Part shown: one piece after another, positions 34,925 to 45,147 of the stretch
Position numbering within the stretch: the first letter of the stretch is position 1
Layout of the letters: each line of letters begins with the position of its first letter
NCBI GenBank assembly: GCA_964520905.1
Contig: CAZFQL010000004.1
Coordinates: 1 to 64,000 of the forward strand
Source of the DNA: JAGVIE01 sp964520905
Lineage (GTDB): Bacteria > Bacteroidota > Ignavibacteria > UBA10030 > SZUA-254
Reading direction: 5' to 3'
DNA: 64,000 nt
Translations under genes and position numbers: made by a program
The notes under the pieces: model-generated
Told to the model about the DNA's origin: nothing
The model's database searches: none
The model's input: the letters and a program-made list of their open reading frames with translations, nothing else

Positions 34925-37924
34925 TTAAGGTATTTTTAGCTCTAGAACAATCGATGTTCCACTAATTGGCTTGGAATTTATCCGAATTTCACCTCCAAGC
35001 AACTCGGCACGCTGACGAATATTCCTGAGGCCGTTTCCTTCGAAGGCCTGTTCTGGATTAAATCCCCGACCGTTATCAGTAATGGAAATCGAGAGTATAT
35101 TCGTATTGCACTTTATTAAAAGAGAAACTTTGGTTGCTTGTGAGTGGCGGAGGATATTATTCAGAATCTCTTTGAAAATCAAATATATATTTCGTTTGAA
35201 TGCAATTGGTAAATGCAACTCGAGCAGCTCCGGCGGAACAGATATTTCGTGGGAGATATCCTTCGCGTCTAATAATCGAGTGATATAGTTCTTCATCCGT
35301 AGCGTCAGATTGTCAAGTGTATCGTTTCTCGGATCGAGAGACCAAACCACATCTCCCATCGCTTCTATTATTTCTCGAGAGTTCTGTGATATGTCTTCGA
35401 GTAACGAGGAAAGTTTTTTTACATGCTCAAGTGATGAATCGTCTAAGGTTTTAACTTTGTTTAGCTCTAAATTTGCCACTTCACTGAACATAGTGATGCG
35501 TGTAAGACTGGAGCCGATATCATCGTGAAGATCACCAGCGATGCGTGTGCGCAATCGCTCCATATCGAGCTGGCGACGTGTATATAATCGATTCAAAAAT
35601 GTAGTTATGAAGATTACTATGATAATAATCAGTCCATAAAACCACCATGTTTTCCAATAGGATTGTGCTATGGAAAACGAAAAAGAGGCAGGCTGTGTGC
35701 TTTCTGTTCCATCGACAGCTATTGCTTTTACAAGAAAAGTATAGTCTCCCGATTGCAAGTCCCCAAGTACAATAGATCTATTGTTAGACATATGACTCCA
35801 TTCCTTATTTGTGGGTTGTAACAGAGTCTGATATTGAAGATCTTTCCCGTAGGCGAGATTAACCCCTTGATAATTAATGTGAATATGGTTTTCATTACTC
35901 ATGAGTTCGAGCTTCGAAATCATAGAGATAGGGTTATGATTCACCTCAACACTACGAATATACACGGGGGGTGGCAAAAGTCTTCTGTCTAGTTCTGATG
36001 GATCTACAATTGATAATCCCCGTGCATCTATCAACCACATCAAGCCATTTTCACACTTGCCTATATTCCATATCCACTGCCCGATAAATTCTCTACATGA
36101 AATAAATCGGAAGATGCTTTCCCTATTATCCAGATACGCCAACCCTCTGTGTGTTGCAACCCAGAGTGTTCCTTTGCTGTCTTCATGGATTGCTGTAACG
36201 CCGTTACTCGGAAGCCCATCATTAATGGTAAGAATTTTCATCCGGTCATTCTCTAGGAGAACAATTCCTCCTTCACGAGTTCCGATCCACATACGGCCGG
36301 ATTTGTCTTCATAAAATCCACGAACACGCCCATCGGGAAGACCTTGAGTGGAAGTATACCTACGAAATGCATTTGTACCAATATCCTTCTCAGCAAGTAC
36401 GGCGATACCTCCGTCACCGCCTCCAAACCAAATATTATGTTTTGAATCTTCATAGATGGCAAAGATAGAGTGGTTGGGTAAACCATCCGAATCAGTATAA
36501 TGATGGATCAGAGGATGTTCCTTCTTCTTTGGATCAATTAAAAACATACCTAGTGGAAAAATCCCACACCAAATCCTGTCTTGATAATCAATCATAAAAA
36601 CTAACGGATCCCCATTCGGTAATTTAAAACCGGCACTGAGGTCTTGATCAAGTTGAAGTACTGAGGGTTGGTTGTTTCTACTGAGTATTTGATACTTTCT
36701 GATAACATTATCGGAGGAAATAGTCCATACATTACCACGGTGATCAATAGCTATTGATCGAATCCTGACTTTGGAATTTTCAGTGTTGATCCGGTGAAAT
36801 GAATACTGCCACAGGTTATTCGCATCAATCCAATATTCTCCTAAACTCGTTTGTGTGTGCGTCCACCAATGATTGTAAGGATTGCGTATTAAACTATTCC
36901 AGCTATTAACAATTTTTGCGGGAAATGAGATGTATGACCGAACATTTATTTTGGCTAACCCGTTTGAAAATGATCCAAACCAGAGAGATCCTTCTTTATC
37001 AATTAAGGCAGAACGAATAGCATCTTCTTGAAGTCCATTTTTTATATCCAAACGCATTATACTTTCAATCTTGTTGTTGGTATAATGTATTTGCAACACC
37101 CCTCCAATACGAAATCCCACATACATCGTATTAACACCATCATCTAAGAAAAAATATGATTCTTGAGCAGGTACTATTTTATCTTCAATAATAATAGTAT
37201 CACGGATACGTATAATGTATCCATCATCTTGACCTGCCCAGACATCGCCATTATGTGCAACATTTATTGCTCTGAAAGGATGACCGGGTCTTGCTTTCGA
37301 ACTGATCTTATGTATAATACCATCCTCTAAGGAAACAAAAAATAAGCCCGTATTGCCGCCAAACCATAAGCGATTACTTTTTGTCCATAATACGTTTGCG
37401 ATAAAATCAAATTTGTCTGTTCCTGAAACATGAAAAGCTCGTTCTCCATCTAATCTGTATATTCCGCCACCAGAAACGCACCAGATATTGCCGAGCGTAT
37501 CCTGAGTCAAACTACTGATGAATGATATTCCTTGTATATTTATTTTTTCAAATTTACCGTTTGAATATCGAAGTAGCCCGTTGTTTGTCCCAACGAGAAT
37601 CGTTCCGGAACTATTTTTTTCTTCTACGAAACAATTAACCCAACATGTAGGAAAATCTTTTCCTGCTTGATAATTTGTGAATTCAAAACCATCAAACACA
37701 CTGATTCCCTCGTCGGTACCAAGCCAGAGATAACCGCGGGAATCCCCATGGATAGCAAGGATTGCATTTGTTATTAAACCATCATCAATTGTATATATTT
37801 TGGGGTGAAGAAGATAAGATGCATTTTGTACCTGCCCTGAATATAAATAATATGAACAAAAGCAAAGAAATACATAATAACAATATTTTCTCCAGTGTTT
37901 TATATGTGTCCATCTTATATTCAT
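34925..37924 (-). CDS. Two-component sensor kinase with periplasmic propeller and Y_Y_Y domain
   Basis: 999 aa. An N-terminal signal or membrane segment (about 13-30) is followed by about 14 two-component regulator propeller units (IYTIDDGLITNAILAIHGDSRGYLWLGTDEGISVF and similar, about 42-655). Next comes a Y_Y_Y domain (INYQGVNLAYGKDLQYQTLL ... W) and a transmembrane helix (762-780). The cytoplasmic part has a HisKA_3 domain (DLHDDIGSSL, phospho-His near residue 800) and HATPase_c (N-box EILNNILRH about 919-926, G1 DNGRGF about 950-955). There is no receiver or AraC domain, unlike the hybrid kinases of Bacteroides; it signals through the separate LuxR-type regulator downstream. Such propellers usually sense carbohydrates or other extracellular polymers; the ligand here is unknown. 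Confidence 0.94.
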   Translation of the reverse strand: MNIRWTHIKHWRKYCYYVFLCFCSYYLYSGQVQNASYLLHPKIYTIDDGLITNAILAIHGDSRGYLWLGTDEGISVFDGFEFTNYQAGKDFPTCWVNCFVEEKNSSGTILVGTNNGLLRYSNGKFEKINIQGISFISSLTQDTLGNIWCVSGGGIYRLDGERAFHVSGTDKFDFIANVLWTKSNRLWFGGNTGLFFVSLEDGIIHKISSKARPGHPFRAINVAHNGDVWAGQDDGYIIRIRDTIIIEDKIVPAQESYFFLDDGVNTMYVGFRIGGVLQIHYTNNKIESIMRLDIKNGLQEDAIRSALIDKEGSLWFGSFSNGLAKINVRSYISFPAKIVNSWNSLIRNPYNHWWTHTQTSLGEYWIDANNLWQYSFHRINTENSKVRIRSIAIDHRGNVWTISSDNVIRKYQILSRNNQPSVLQLDQDLSAGFKLPNGDPLVFMIDYQDRIWCGIFPLGMFLIDPKKKEHPLIHHYTDSDGLPNHSIFAIYEDSKHNIWFGGGDGGIAVLAEKDIGTNAFRRYTSTQGLPDGRVRGFYEDKSGRMWIGTREGGIVLLENDRMKILTINDGLPSNGVTAIHEDSKGTLWVATHRGLAYLDNRESIFRFISCREFIGQWIWNIGKCENGLMWLIDARGLSIVDPSELDRRLLPPPVYIRSVEVNHNPISMISKLELMSNENHIHINYQGVNLAYGKDLQYQTLLQPTNKEWSHMSNNRSIVLGDLQSGDYTFLVKAIAVDGTESTQPASFSFSIAQSYWKTWWFYGLIIIIVIFITTFLNRLYTRRQLDMERLRTRIAGDLHDDIGSSLTRITMFSEVANLELNKVKTLDDSSLEHVKKLSSLLEDISQNSREIIEAMGDVVWSLDPRNDTLDNLTLRMKNYITRLLDAKDISHEISVPPELLELHLPIAFKRNIYLIFKEILNNILRHSQATKVSLLIKCNTNILSISITDNGRGFNPEQAFEGNGLRNIRQRAELLGGEIRINSKPISGTSIVLELKIP

Positions 37925-38349
37925 ACGAGAATGGAAATAATACTAAATAATCTATTTGAAATTAATCCTTCTTTCATCGTGTAATTTTCCATCGGGAGAA
38001 GATAGATAGATCCTCTTGTTCCACCAAGCGCAAAGGATGTATTAGTGAGTACCAATATGAAAATAATTAAATGTGGCTTGCGTACAAAAGTAATAGTACC
38101 CATACCAACAATCAGTAAGTCCACTACCCACACTTGCCCGATTTGCAGAATCCCGATCAACGAAATTGTTAACGTCATGATGCTACAACGAATTAATACA
38201 AACGGTCGCCTATCGACAGATAAAATCTTATATCCCGCTTGCAAAGCCGCTAGATCTGTTGCCAAGCATTGATGGTTGTAAATATAAAAGAAGCACTTAA
38301 GTGTTGCAACGGCTGTTAAGAAAATATATGGAGGTGGTATACGCTTCAA
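37921..38349 (-). pseudogene. Broken N-terminal fragment of a propeller-type sensor gene (membrane segment retained)
   Basis: 142-aa ORF with two or three hydrophobic segments. Its last residues, ENYTMKEGLISNRLFSI, match the first propeller motif of regulator-propeller kinases (compare KIYTIDDGLITNAILAI in the adjacent kinase) and then run into a stop that overlaps the kinase ATG by four bases. This looks like the 5' remnant of a second propeller gene cut off after its first blade. The upstream hydrophobic part may be its membrane anchor or an unrelated frame. No clear ribosome site is seen. Confidence 0.45.
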
Positions 38350-38529
38350 GAATAATCTTTATCAGTAGAGGGATAGCCGAACGAGAATTATATAGGAATC
38401 TTTTTATTGAATAAACTTTCTTCAATCAGAATATTTAAAAGGTAGTGAATTACAAATTAGCATTCAAGTTCTTTTTATCCGAAATACTTTGTTGTTTCTT
38501 TAAAATTCGATCTTTTCATTGTAAAAATC

Positions 38530-41415
38530 CTATCGCAGTTCTCTTTTAAGATATTGTCCGGTGTAAGAAATTTTATTCTTTACTATTTCTTCCGGCGTTC
38601 CTTCGGCTACAATTCTCCCCCCGTCGTTCCCGCCCTCAGGTCCTAAATCGATAATCCAGTCTGCAGTTTTTATTACATCGAGGTTGTGTTCGATAACGAG
38701 CACGGTGTTTCCCATTTCCACCAGTTTGTTGAGAACGGAAAGAAGCATGCGTATATCTTCAAAGTGTAGTCCGGTTGTTGGTTCGTCAAGGATGTAAAAA
38801 GTTTTTCCGGTTCCAATCTTCGATAGTTCGGTCGAAAGTTTCACGCGCTGTGCCTCACCGCCGGAGAGGGTGGTTGCTTGCTGTCCTAACCGTATGTATC
38901 CGAGTCCGACATCATACAGGGTTTGTAGTTTTCGTTGTATCTTTGGAATATCTTTGAAGAATTCAAGCGCATCCTCAACGCTCATTCCAAGAACATCGGC
39001 AATTGATTTTCCTTTATAAAATATTTCAAGAGTTTCGCGGTTGTAGCGTTTTCCCTTGCAGACTTCGCAGAGCACGTACACGTTCGGGAGAAAATTCATT
39101 TCGATTTTCCGTACACCATCGCCTTCGCACTCATCGCACCTTCCGCCGCTCACGTTGAAACTGAATCTGCCCACTTTATAACCCCGGATTTTTGCTTCGG
39201 GAAGTTGTGTGTACAGATCACGGATGAATGTGAATAAGCCCGTGTAGGTTGCCGGATTGGAACGAGGCGTCCTTCCGATAGGAGATTGATCGATATCGAT
39301 TACTTTATCGATGTGTTCCAATCCTTCAATTGATTTATGCCGGAGGGGGACTTCTTTCGATTTATAAAACTTCCGCGCGAGTATCGGATAAAGCGTATCG
39401 GTAATAAGAGTTGATTTCCCGGAACCGCTGACACCTGTAACGCAAACAAACTTTCCGAGCGGGATATCGACAGAGATAGATTTTAAATTATTACCCGAAC
39501 ACTCTTTCAGTCGAAGATGTTTTCCGCTTCCGGTTCTTCGTGTTGCGGGCGTGCTGATTTTTCTTTCACCTAACAGATAAAGAACCGTTAACGAATCCGG
39601 CGATTTTAGATCAACGCCTTTTTTAACTTTCGCGTTTTTAATTTTGAAGTCAGCAGGTCTTCCCATTGTTACCACGTGCCCGCCATGTTCGCCGGCGCCC
39701 GGACCCAAATCCACCACAAAATCGGCATTCTGAATCATTTCCTTATCGTGTTCAACAACGATGACGGTGTTTCCAAGATCGCGCAGTTCTTTCAAGCTGT
39801 TGATGAGTTTGATATTGTCGCGCTGGTGAAGCCCGATGCTTGGCTCGTCGAGTATGTACAAAACGCCGACAAGCTGTGAGCCGATTTGAGTTGCAAGCCG
39901 GGTGCGCTGTGCTTCGCCGCCTGCAAGAGTTCGCGCGGAACGGTCAAGCGTAAGATAATCCAATCCAACATCTAGAAGAAATTGCAATCGCTGATTTATC
40001 TCTTTCAGAATTTGATGTGCGATTTCAAGTTGGCGCACGGTAAGTTTTAATGAAGCAAAAAACGATTGTGCTTCGAGGATCGAAAGCGTAACCACATCTT
40101 TTATATTTACCGATTTTTTTGTCTTCGCATCGGATAATTTCACCGCGAGACTTTCTTTTCTAAGACGACCGCCGCCGCAGTCCGAACACGGCGTCGTGTT
40201 CATGTATGATTCAATCCACCGCCGAACGCCTTCCGACGAAGACTCATCGTAATAATGTTGTAACGTTTTTATGATGCCGCTGAATCGCTGTTTGTATGTG
40301 ACCGTGCGTCCGGATGGATGTGTATAGGTGACCTCAAATTTTTCATCGCCCGAACCGTTAAGAAGAAGATCAATAGTATTCTTTGGAAGTTTTTTTATTG
40401 GTTCATCAAGATCTATTTCATACTTCTTTGTAACAGCCCGCACCTGACTCCACAACCATGTCTCCCGCTGTTTTCCCAGCGGCGCGATACCTTCCGTATT
40501 GATTGTGAGATTCTCATCGGGAAGGATGAGGTTGACATCGAACGCGCGGATTTCGCCAAGCCCGCCGCAGGTTGGGCACGCACCATACGGCGTGTTGAAT
40601 GAAAATGAGTTTGGCGCTGGTTCATCATAACTGATGCCGCAATCAAGACATGCAAGGTGCTGGCTGTAGAGATGGTCTTCTACGGCAGGGCTGTTGCCCG
40701 AGGAATTGATGATAACAATTCCTGATCCCATTTGCAGCGCGGCTTCAATCGAGTCGGCAATTCTTGATCGCATATCGGGCTTCACGATGAGCCGATCTAC
40801 TACAACCTCAATGTTGTGAACTTTATATCTGCTGACCTGCATTCCTTTTCGGATTTCTTTGACTTCGCCATCGACGCGAACCCGAAGAAAACCATCTTTC
40901 ACGATCTCTTCGAACAGTTCTCGGTAATGTCCTTTTCGTCCGCGGATTATCGGTGCAAGTATCTGAATTTTAGAATCGACCGGATATTCCATTACCGCAT
41001 CGATGATTTGATCGACAGACTGTTTCTGTACTATCTTGCCGCAATTGCAGCAGTGTTGAACTCCTATGCGTGCGAAAAGTAACCGAAGATAATCGTAAAT
41101 CTCCGTCACCGTCCCGACAGTCGAGCGCGGGTTGTGTGAAATGCTTTTCTGCTCGATAGAAATCGCAGGACTTAAACCTTCGATGTAATCGACATCAGGA
41201 CGTTCCATCAATCCGAGAAATTGTCGTGCATATGCAGAGAGCGATTCCACGTACCGCCGCTGTCCCTCAGCATAAATTGTATCGAACGCAAGCGACGATT
41301 TGCCTGAACCGGAAAGTCCGGTAATGACAATCAGTTGATCGCGCGGTATTTCCACATCGATATTCTTCAGATTATGGACGCGCGCGCCTTTTACTATGAG
41401 CTTATCTTGTTCCAC
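38530..41415 (-). CDS. uvrA: UvrABC excision nuclease subunit A
   Basis: 961 aa, full length. UvrA finds bulky DNA lesions and loads UvrB in nucleotide excision repair. Both ABC ATPase modules are complete: Walker A GLSGSGKS at 33-40 and GVSGSGKST near 650, with signatures LAGGEAQR and LSGGEAQR and the Walker B segments LYILDEPSIGLH and FYILDEPTTGLH. Both zinc fingers are visible, CLDC...CPTC (about 255-285) and CDEC...CEVC (about 745-775). The start follows MEQDKLIVKGARVHNLKNI, the usual N-terminus. It is last in a minus-strand run after the TPR lipoprotein and DUF58 genes (88-base gap), so it may be co-transcribed; no LexA-like box was looked for in detail. Confidence 0.98.
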   Translation of the reverse strand: MEQDKLIVKGARVHNLKNIDVEIPRDQLIVITGLSGSGKSSLAFDTIYAEGQRRYVESLSAYARQFLGLMERPDVDYIEGLSPAISIEQKSISHNPRSTVGTVTEIYDYLRLLFARIGVQHCCNCGKIVQKQSVDQIIDAVMEYPVDSKIQILAPIIRGRKGHYRELFEEIVKDGFLRVRVDGEVKEIRKGMQVSRYKVHNIEVVVDRLIVKPDMRSRIADSIEAALQMGSGIVIINSSGNSPAVEDHLYSQHLACLDCGISYDEPAPNSFSFNTPYGACPTCGGLGEIRAFDVNLILPDENLTINTEGIAPLGKQRETWLWSQVRAVTKKYEIDLDEPIKKLPKNTIDLLLNGSGDEKFEVTYTHPSGRTVTYKQRFSGIIKTLQHYYDESSSEGVRRWIESYMNTTPCSDCGGGRLRKESLAVKLSDAKTKKSVNIKDVVTLSILEAQSFFASLKLTVRQLEIAHQILKEINQRLQFLLDVGLDYLTLDRSARTLAGGEAQRTRLATQIGSQLVGVLYILDEPSIGLHQRDNIKLINSLKELRDLGNTVIVVEHDKEMIQNADFVVDLGPGAGEHGGHVVTMGRPADFKIKNAKVKKGVDLKSPDSLTVLYLLGERKISTPATRRTGSGKHLRLKECSGNNLKSISVDIPLGKFVCVTGVSGSGKSTLITDTLYPILARKFYKSKEVPLRHKSIEGLEHIDKVIDIDQSPIGRTPRSNPATYTGLFTFIRDLYTQLPEAKIRGYKVGRFSFNVSGGRCDECEGDGVRKIEMNFLPNVYVLCEVCKGKRYNRETLEIFYKGKSIADVLGMSVEDALEFFKDIPKIQRKLQTLYDVGLGYIRLGQQATTLSGGEAQRVKLSTELSKIGTGKTFYILDEPTTGLHFEDIRMLLSVLNKLVEMGNTVLVIEHNLDVIKTADWIIDLGPEGGNDGGRIVAEGTPEEIVKNKISYTGQYLKRELR

Positions 41416-41502
41416 TTATGCTAAAATGATGAAGAGGTGAATCAGCAACTGAAATAAAGTATCAAATGGTGGAGAGAAATGCAAAGATATGCGGTGAAAA
41501 AA

Positions 41503-42411
41503 TTATCCCATTCTTTGCCGCTTGTGAAGATATTCAATCAAAGCGACATCGAATGGCGTGGAAGTGTCGAGAAGAATATAATCGATGTTATGTTCCCGGC
41601 ATTCCTTCTTATAAGTATCGATAAACTTTTTCATTTCCTGCCGGTAAGCTTTCTGAATGTGCCATGGCTGTGTCGTTAATTCTTCCGAGGTTTCAAGGTC
41701 TTTAAACACTGCATCGCGCCCGAAAGCAAAACTGCGTTCCAGCGGATCGAGTATCTGCATAACGATTACTTCATTCTTCTTGTGGCGGAAATGCCGGAGT
41801 GCAGCCATCACTTCGTTTGGTTTATCAAAGAGGTCGCTTAAAATGATCACAAGTCCGCGCCGCTTGATGCGCTCCGCAATCGTATGGAGGGAATCTGCGG
41901 TAGCAGTCTTATTGCTTGCGGTTAGCGTCTCTAACTGCCGGAGAATTTCTTTTAAATAACTTTTCGTTGCATGTGGAGGCATATACAGGCGGACTTTTTC
42001 ATCGTACAGAATAAATCCAACGGCGTCGCGCTGCTGTACCATCAACTGTGCAAGCGCCGCGGTGATGTATGAAGCGTACACGATCTTCGTCATTCGTCCG
42101 CCCGACGAGAATGACATCGATTTACTTGCATCGAGTATGATGTACGCTTTTAGATTTGTCTCTTCTTCAAATTGTTTGATGTAGTAGCGGTCTGTCTTTC
42201 CGTAAATTTTCCAGTCGATGTGCTTGATTTCGTCTCCCGGCATATACTGACGGTGTTCAGCAAACTCAACGCTGAAACCGTGGTAAGGACTTTTATGCAA
42301 ACCGGTGATAAAACCCTCGACAACCAATCGAGCAACCAATTCCATGTTGGTAAGTTTTGCAACGACATCCGGTTGAAGATACTTGCGGTAGTCTTGGAGT
42401 GTGCCCGTCAC
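41503..42411 (-). CDS. DUF58 family protein (vWA-like)
   Basis: 302 aa. DUF58 proteins share a vWA-like domain and are usually partnered with MoxR ATPases. The family block YMPGDEIKHIDWKIYGKTDRYYIKQFEEE is split over residues 55-85, and the MIDAS motif DASKSMS (about 94-100) is present, so metal binding is likely. No MoxR gene lies next door in this window. The start codon overlaps the stop of the upstream TPR lipoprotein by four bases (ATGA), indicating translational coupling. The role is probably cell-envelope or complex assembly; no more can be said. Confidence 0.92.
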   Translation of the reverse strand: MTGTLQDYRKYLQPDVVAKLTNMELVARLVVEGFITGLHKSPYHGFSVEFAEHRQYMPGDEIKHIDWKIYGKTDRYYIKQFEEETNLKAYIILDASKSMSFSSGGRMTKIVYASYITAALAQLMVQQRDAVGFILYDEKVRLYMPPHATKSYLKEILRQLETLTASNKTATADSLHTIAERIKRRGLVIILSDLFDKPNEVMAALRHFRHKKNEVIVMQILDPLERSFAFGRDAVFKDLETSEELTTQPWHIQKAYRQEMKKFIDTYKKECREHNIDYILLDTSTPFDVALIEYLHKRQRMG

Positions 42412-42926
42412 TTCTTAATTGCTTTCTTTGGCTTGTCAGTTTTTGAATTATTGACGACCAAGTCTTGCTGAGTAATTGCCATGCTTGGATCCTTTCCGAG
42501 CGTCTCTAATTCGAACTTCGCCGATGCAGCAAGGTCGTTATCGGGATATTTTTGTAGAAATATTTCATAAACAATTCGCGCGCTGTCCAGCATATGCAGC
42601 TCATTATTGAAAACGAACCCCGTTAGAAACAGCATCGTCGGCGCTTGCTTACTCGACGGGAACATGGAATAACATCTGCGGTAAGTATCGATAGCTTTCC
42701 GGGGATCTTTAATATCGTTATTATAGATAACCGAGAGACGTACCAGAGAACTTTCGGCGGTTGCAACTGTTGGAAATCGATCGACTACCTGCTCATACAG
42801 TTCAACTGCTTTTTGAAAATCCTTTATGGCTTCTGCGGCTTTTGCGTCCGTATAAAGCTCGGTATCGCTTTTGCGTGAACAGGAAACGAGCGAGAATAAA
42901 ATCATCAAAGTTAATGTAAATCGCAT
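42408..42926 (-). CDS. TPR lipoprotein
   Basis: 172 aa. N-terminal lipoprotein signal MRFTLTLMILFSLVSC with lipobox LVSC and a mature Cys16. Tetratricopeptide-like repeats follow (AAEAIKDFQKAVELYEQVVDRFP, KAIDTYRRCYSMFP, ARIVYEIFLQKYPDND), resembling BamD or YbgF-type outer-membrane-facing proteins. The C-terminal tail is Lys-rich. It is too short for BamD (about 240 aa) and lacks that protein's fifth repeat, so it is called only as a TPR lipoprotein. It is translationally coupled to the downstream DUF58 gene. Confidence 0.85.
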   Translation of the reverse strand: MRFTLTLMILFSLVSCSRKSDTELYTDAKAAEAIKDFQKAVELYEQVVDRFPTVATAESSLVRLSVIYNNDIKDPRKAIDTYRRCYSMFPSSKQAPTMLFLTGFVFNNELHMLDSARIVYEIFLQKYPDNDLAASAKFELETLGKDPSMAITQQDLVVNNSKTDKPKKAIKK

Positions 42927-43008
42927 ACTGGCTAAAACCTTCTTTTATTGATGTAAATGATAAGTTGCTGTTGTATAAAGTAGTAAATAGGATATTGCTG
43001 GTCAAGTA

Positions 43009-43027
43009 AAAAGTGAGGCTCACTTTT
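43009..43027 (-). terminator. Hairpin with T-run, probable second terminator
   Basis: A perfect 8-bp stem AAAAGTGA/TCACTTTT with a 3-base loop; on the minus strand the stem ends in five T residues. It follows the larger hairpin at 43076-43126 and precedes the TPR lipoprotein gene. Confidence 0.6.
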
Positions 43028-43075
43028 GCCGAAGCATATGAGCGGGAAGTGATCCCGTATCGAGATCGATAAATG

Positions 43076-43126
43076 AAAACTTCCGATATCTTTTAAAGCT
43101 TAATATGCATAGATACCGGAAGTTTT
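43076..43126 (-). terminator. Long hairpin terminator after the type IX cargo gene
   Basis: A 10-bp outer stem AAAACTTCCG/CGGAAGTTTT and an inner TATC/GATA pair, separated by a single mismatch, with a 21-base loop. On the minus strand the 3' arm ends in CTTTTG-like T-rich sequence. It lies 35 bases past the stop at 43161. Confidence 0.65.
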
Positions 43127-43160
43127 AAAAGTGTTTTAGTTATGAGGGTGCCAGTTGATA

Positions 43161-44633
43161 CTATTTCATCAAAACCATTTTCTTCACATCTATGAATTTA
43201 CCCGCAGTGAGTCTGTACAGATACACACCGCTTGATAATCCTGAGACATCAAAATCAACATTATATGTGCCTGGTTCTCGTATTCCTTCGAAAAGTGATA
43301 TAATTTCTTGTCCAAGAATATTATAAACTTTTAAGCTTATATATTCTCTTCTTGAAATGTTAAATTCAATCCTTGTTGTACTATTAAATGGATTTGGAAA
43401 GTTCTGACTCAATGAAAAAACTTTAGGAATGTTATTAACAAAATAATTTTTAACATCAGTTGTACTACTATATTTTATCGTTAATATATCAGACGTGATT
43501 GGGGTGATTGGATCAGAACTATAAACACCAGTGGTGATTATATCACTAAACTTATCGACTGTAATGCTTGCAAGAACTTCATGATATCCCCCATCATATT
43601 TTACTGTCCACAGAGTATCACCAAGTGAATTACATTTCATAAGAAAGAAATCATAAAATTCCGATTCTGGTAGATGATAGGATGTTCCAAGAAAAATGTC
43701 ATTGTTTGAATCCACTGCAACAGCATGAAATTCTGCTATTTCAGGAACTAATCCGGGAAATATTTTTTCCCAAAGAAGTTTTCCATCAGCATCATACTTT
43801 AAAACTGTTGCTGGATATCCACCAGCTACAATTACATTGCAATTTTTATCTGTCGTCAATCTGTAAGCAAAATCACTAAGACTAACGTCGTATCTTTGTG
43901 CCCATAGTGAATCGCCATTGGGGCTGTATTTAACCGTACACCAATCCCAATTGATATTACTATCAGAATATCCAGTAACAATTATATTATCTTCATTATC
44001 TACAATAACATCTTGTACTTTATCCGACCAACCTCCATCATATGATCTCACCCAGAGAAGGTTTCCACTTGAATCATACTTTATTACAACATAATCGGGA
44101 AAACCAATTGCTGAGTATGAGCTTGTACCTGCAACGATGATATTTCCTTTTGAGTCAACTGCGACACCTCGAGCTTCTTCTTTAACTTCACTGCTGTGAT
44201 GAAATGTCCGAATCCATTTTATATTCCCGTCTGGATCATACTTAATTGTACAAAAATCCTCCGATGAATCTTGTATTGTTTCTCCAGTCACTATGATATT
44301 TCCCAACTTATCAGTTTTGACGGCGTATGCAAAATCTTGGTTAGATACATTTACTTGTCTTGTCCAAATGGTATCACCATCATCATTGTATTTTATTATA
44401 ATCCAGTCACCATCATCATTTCCCCCAACATAGGTTGAACCAACAACTACTATATTCCCATCCCTATCAGTAGATACACATTGTGCCCCCGCTGGTTTAC
44501 CAGTACTGAAAGTTTTTACCCAAATAAGTTGTTGTGATTGTAAACCTGAAGTAACCCCAAACAATAAAATTGTTATCAGTAATTTCCTAAATATATTCTT
44601 ATACATAAAATACTTCATATTATTGATTATCAT
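43161..44633 (-). CDS. Secreted SBBP-like repeat protein with type IX sorting domain
   Basis: 490 aa. AAAGGA lies eight bases before the ATG at 44633; an internal ATG (MYKNIFRKLL) would give a tidier signal peptide. After the signal peptide come about seven repeats of 50-55 residues (VDSKGNIIVAGTS ... DYVVIKYDSSGNLLWVRSYDGG), the SBBP-type beta-propeller pattern seen also in the 14443-18077 gene but with little sequence identity. The last ~85 residues are a sorting domain (LSQNFPNPFNSTTRIEFNIS ... KKMVLMK), where the box is NFPNPFNS rather than NYPNPFNP. It stands alone between rsmB and the TPR lipoprotein operon. Confidence 0.87.
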   Translation of the reverse strand: MIINNMKYFMYKNIFRKLLITILLFGVTSGLQSQQLIWVKTFSTGKPAGAQCVSTDRDGNIVVVGSTYVGGNDDGDWIIIKYNDDGDTIWTRQVNVSNQDFAYAVKTDKLGNIIVTGETIQDSSEDFCTIKYDPDGNIKWIRTFHHSSEVKEEARGVAVDSKGNIIVAGTSSYSAIGFPDYVVIKYDSSGNLLWVRSYDGGWSDKVQDVIVDNEDNIIVTGYSDSNINWDWCTVKYSPNGDSLWAQRYDVSLSDFAYRLTTDKNCNVIVAGGYPATVLKYDADGKLLWEKIFPGLVPEIAEFHAVAVDSNNDIFLGTSYHLPESEFYDFFLMKCNSLGDTLWTVKYDGGYHEVLASITVDKFSDIITTGVYSSDPITPITSDILTIKYSSTTDVKNYFVNNIPKVFSLSQNFPNPFNSTTRIEFNISRREYISLKVYNILGQEIISLFEGIREPGTYNVDFDVSGLSSGVYLYRLTAGKFIDVKKMVLMK

Positions 44634-45147
44634 TTAAGATTTCCTTTTAGCATTTTAAAATGTAATTCCACATTACTGTTAAAAACACAAAAACCCATAT
44701 CATTCCTTTATTCACGGAATGCAAGTGGGTTGCTTTATATTTTTTATCCTTACACGTTCCTCTGTCATTTTAAGACACCTCTTTGTGTGATAATAATTAT
44801 TCTATATTTTTCTTCTCAACGAGTTGTCGAGAATTATCAAATTAGTTATCTATTTGCTTTTACTATCCTAATGTCTGGTATCGGTATTAAGGAATGAACA
44901 AGAGCAATATAAATCCTTTTATAAAAAAAAGCAATCCAACCTTAAAATTGTACACCTTATAACTCTTTGGTATACAATGAGTTATAGAAATGGTGGGAGG
45001 CATTTTAATGCGGAGTATTAACGAAAATTTTTGGATGCAATTTTAAGATCTATGAACCATGTGTTTAAAGGTGAGAAACGAACGAAAAAATGGAAGATAA
45101 CAAGTAGCGTGTTCACTAAATCCACCGCGAGGGAATGCGTTACGTGG
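44634..45147. other. Intergenic interval with terminator and an inverted repeat
   Basis: About 510 AT-rich bases with no credible ORF. An 8-bp inverted repeat TATAACTC/GAGTTATA with a 13-base spacer lies at 44958-44986. A terminator lies at 44680-44731. The remainder shows nothing recognisable. Confidence 0.5.
44680..44731 (-). terminator. Rho-independent terminator on minus strand, probably of the rsmB transcript
   Basis: Outer stem AACCCA/TGGGTT, a 3/4 internal loop, and inner stem CATTCC/GGAATG. The minus strand continues with TTTTTGTGTTTTT. It is the first terminator met by transcripts from rsmB, some 400 bases after its stop, which would leave a long 3' tail. Confidence 0.7.
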
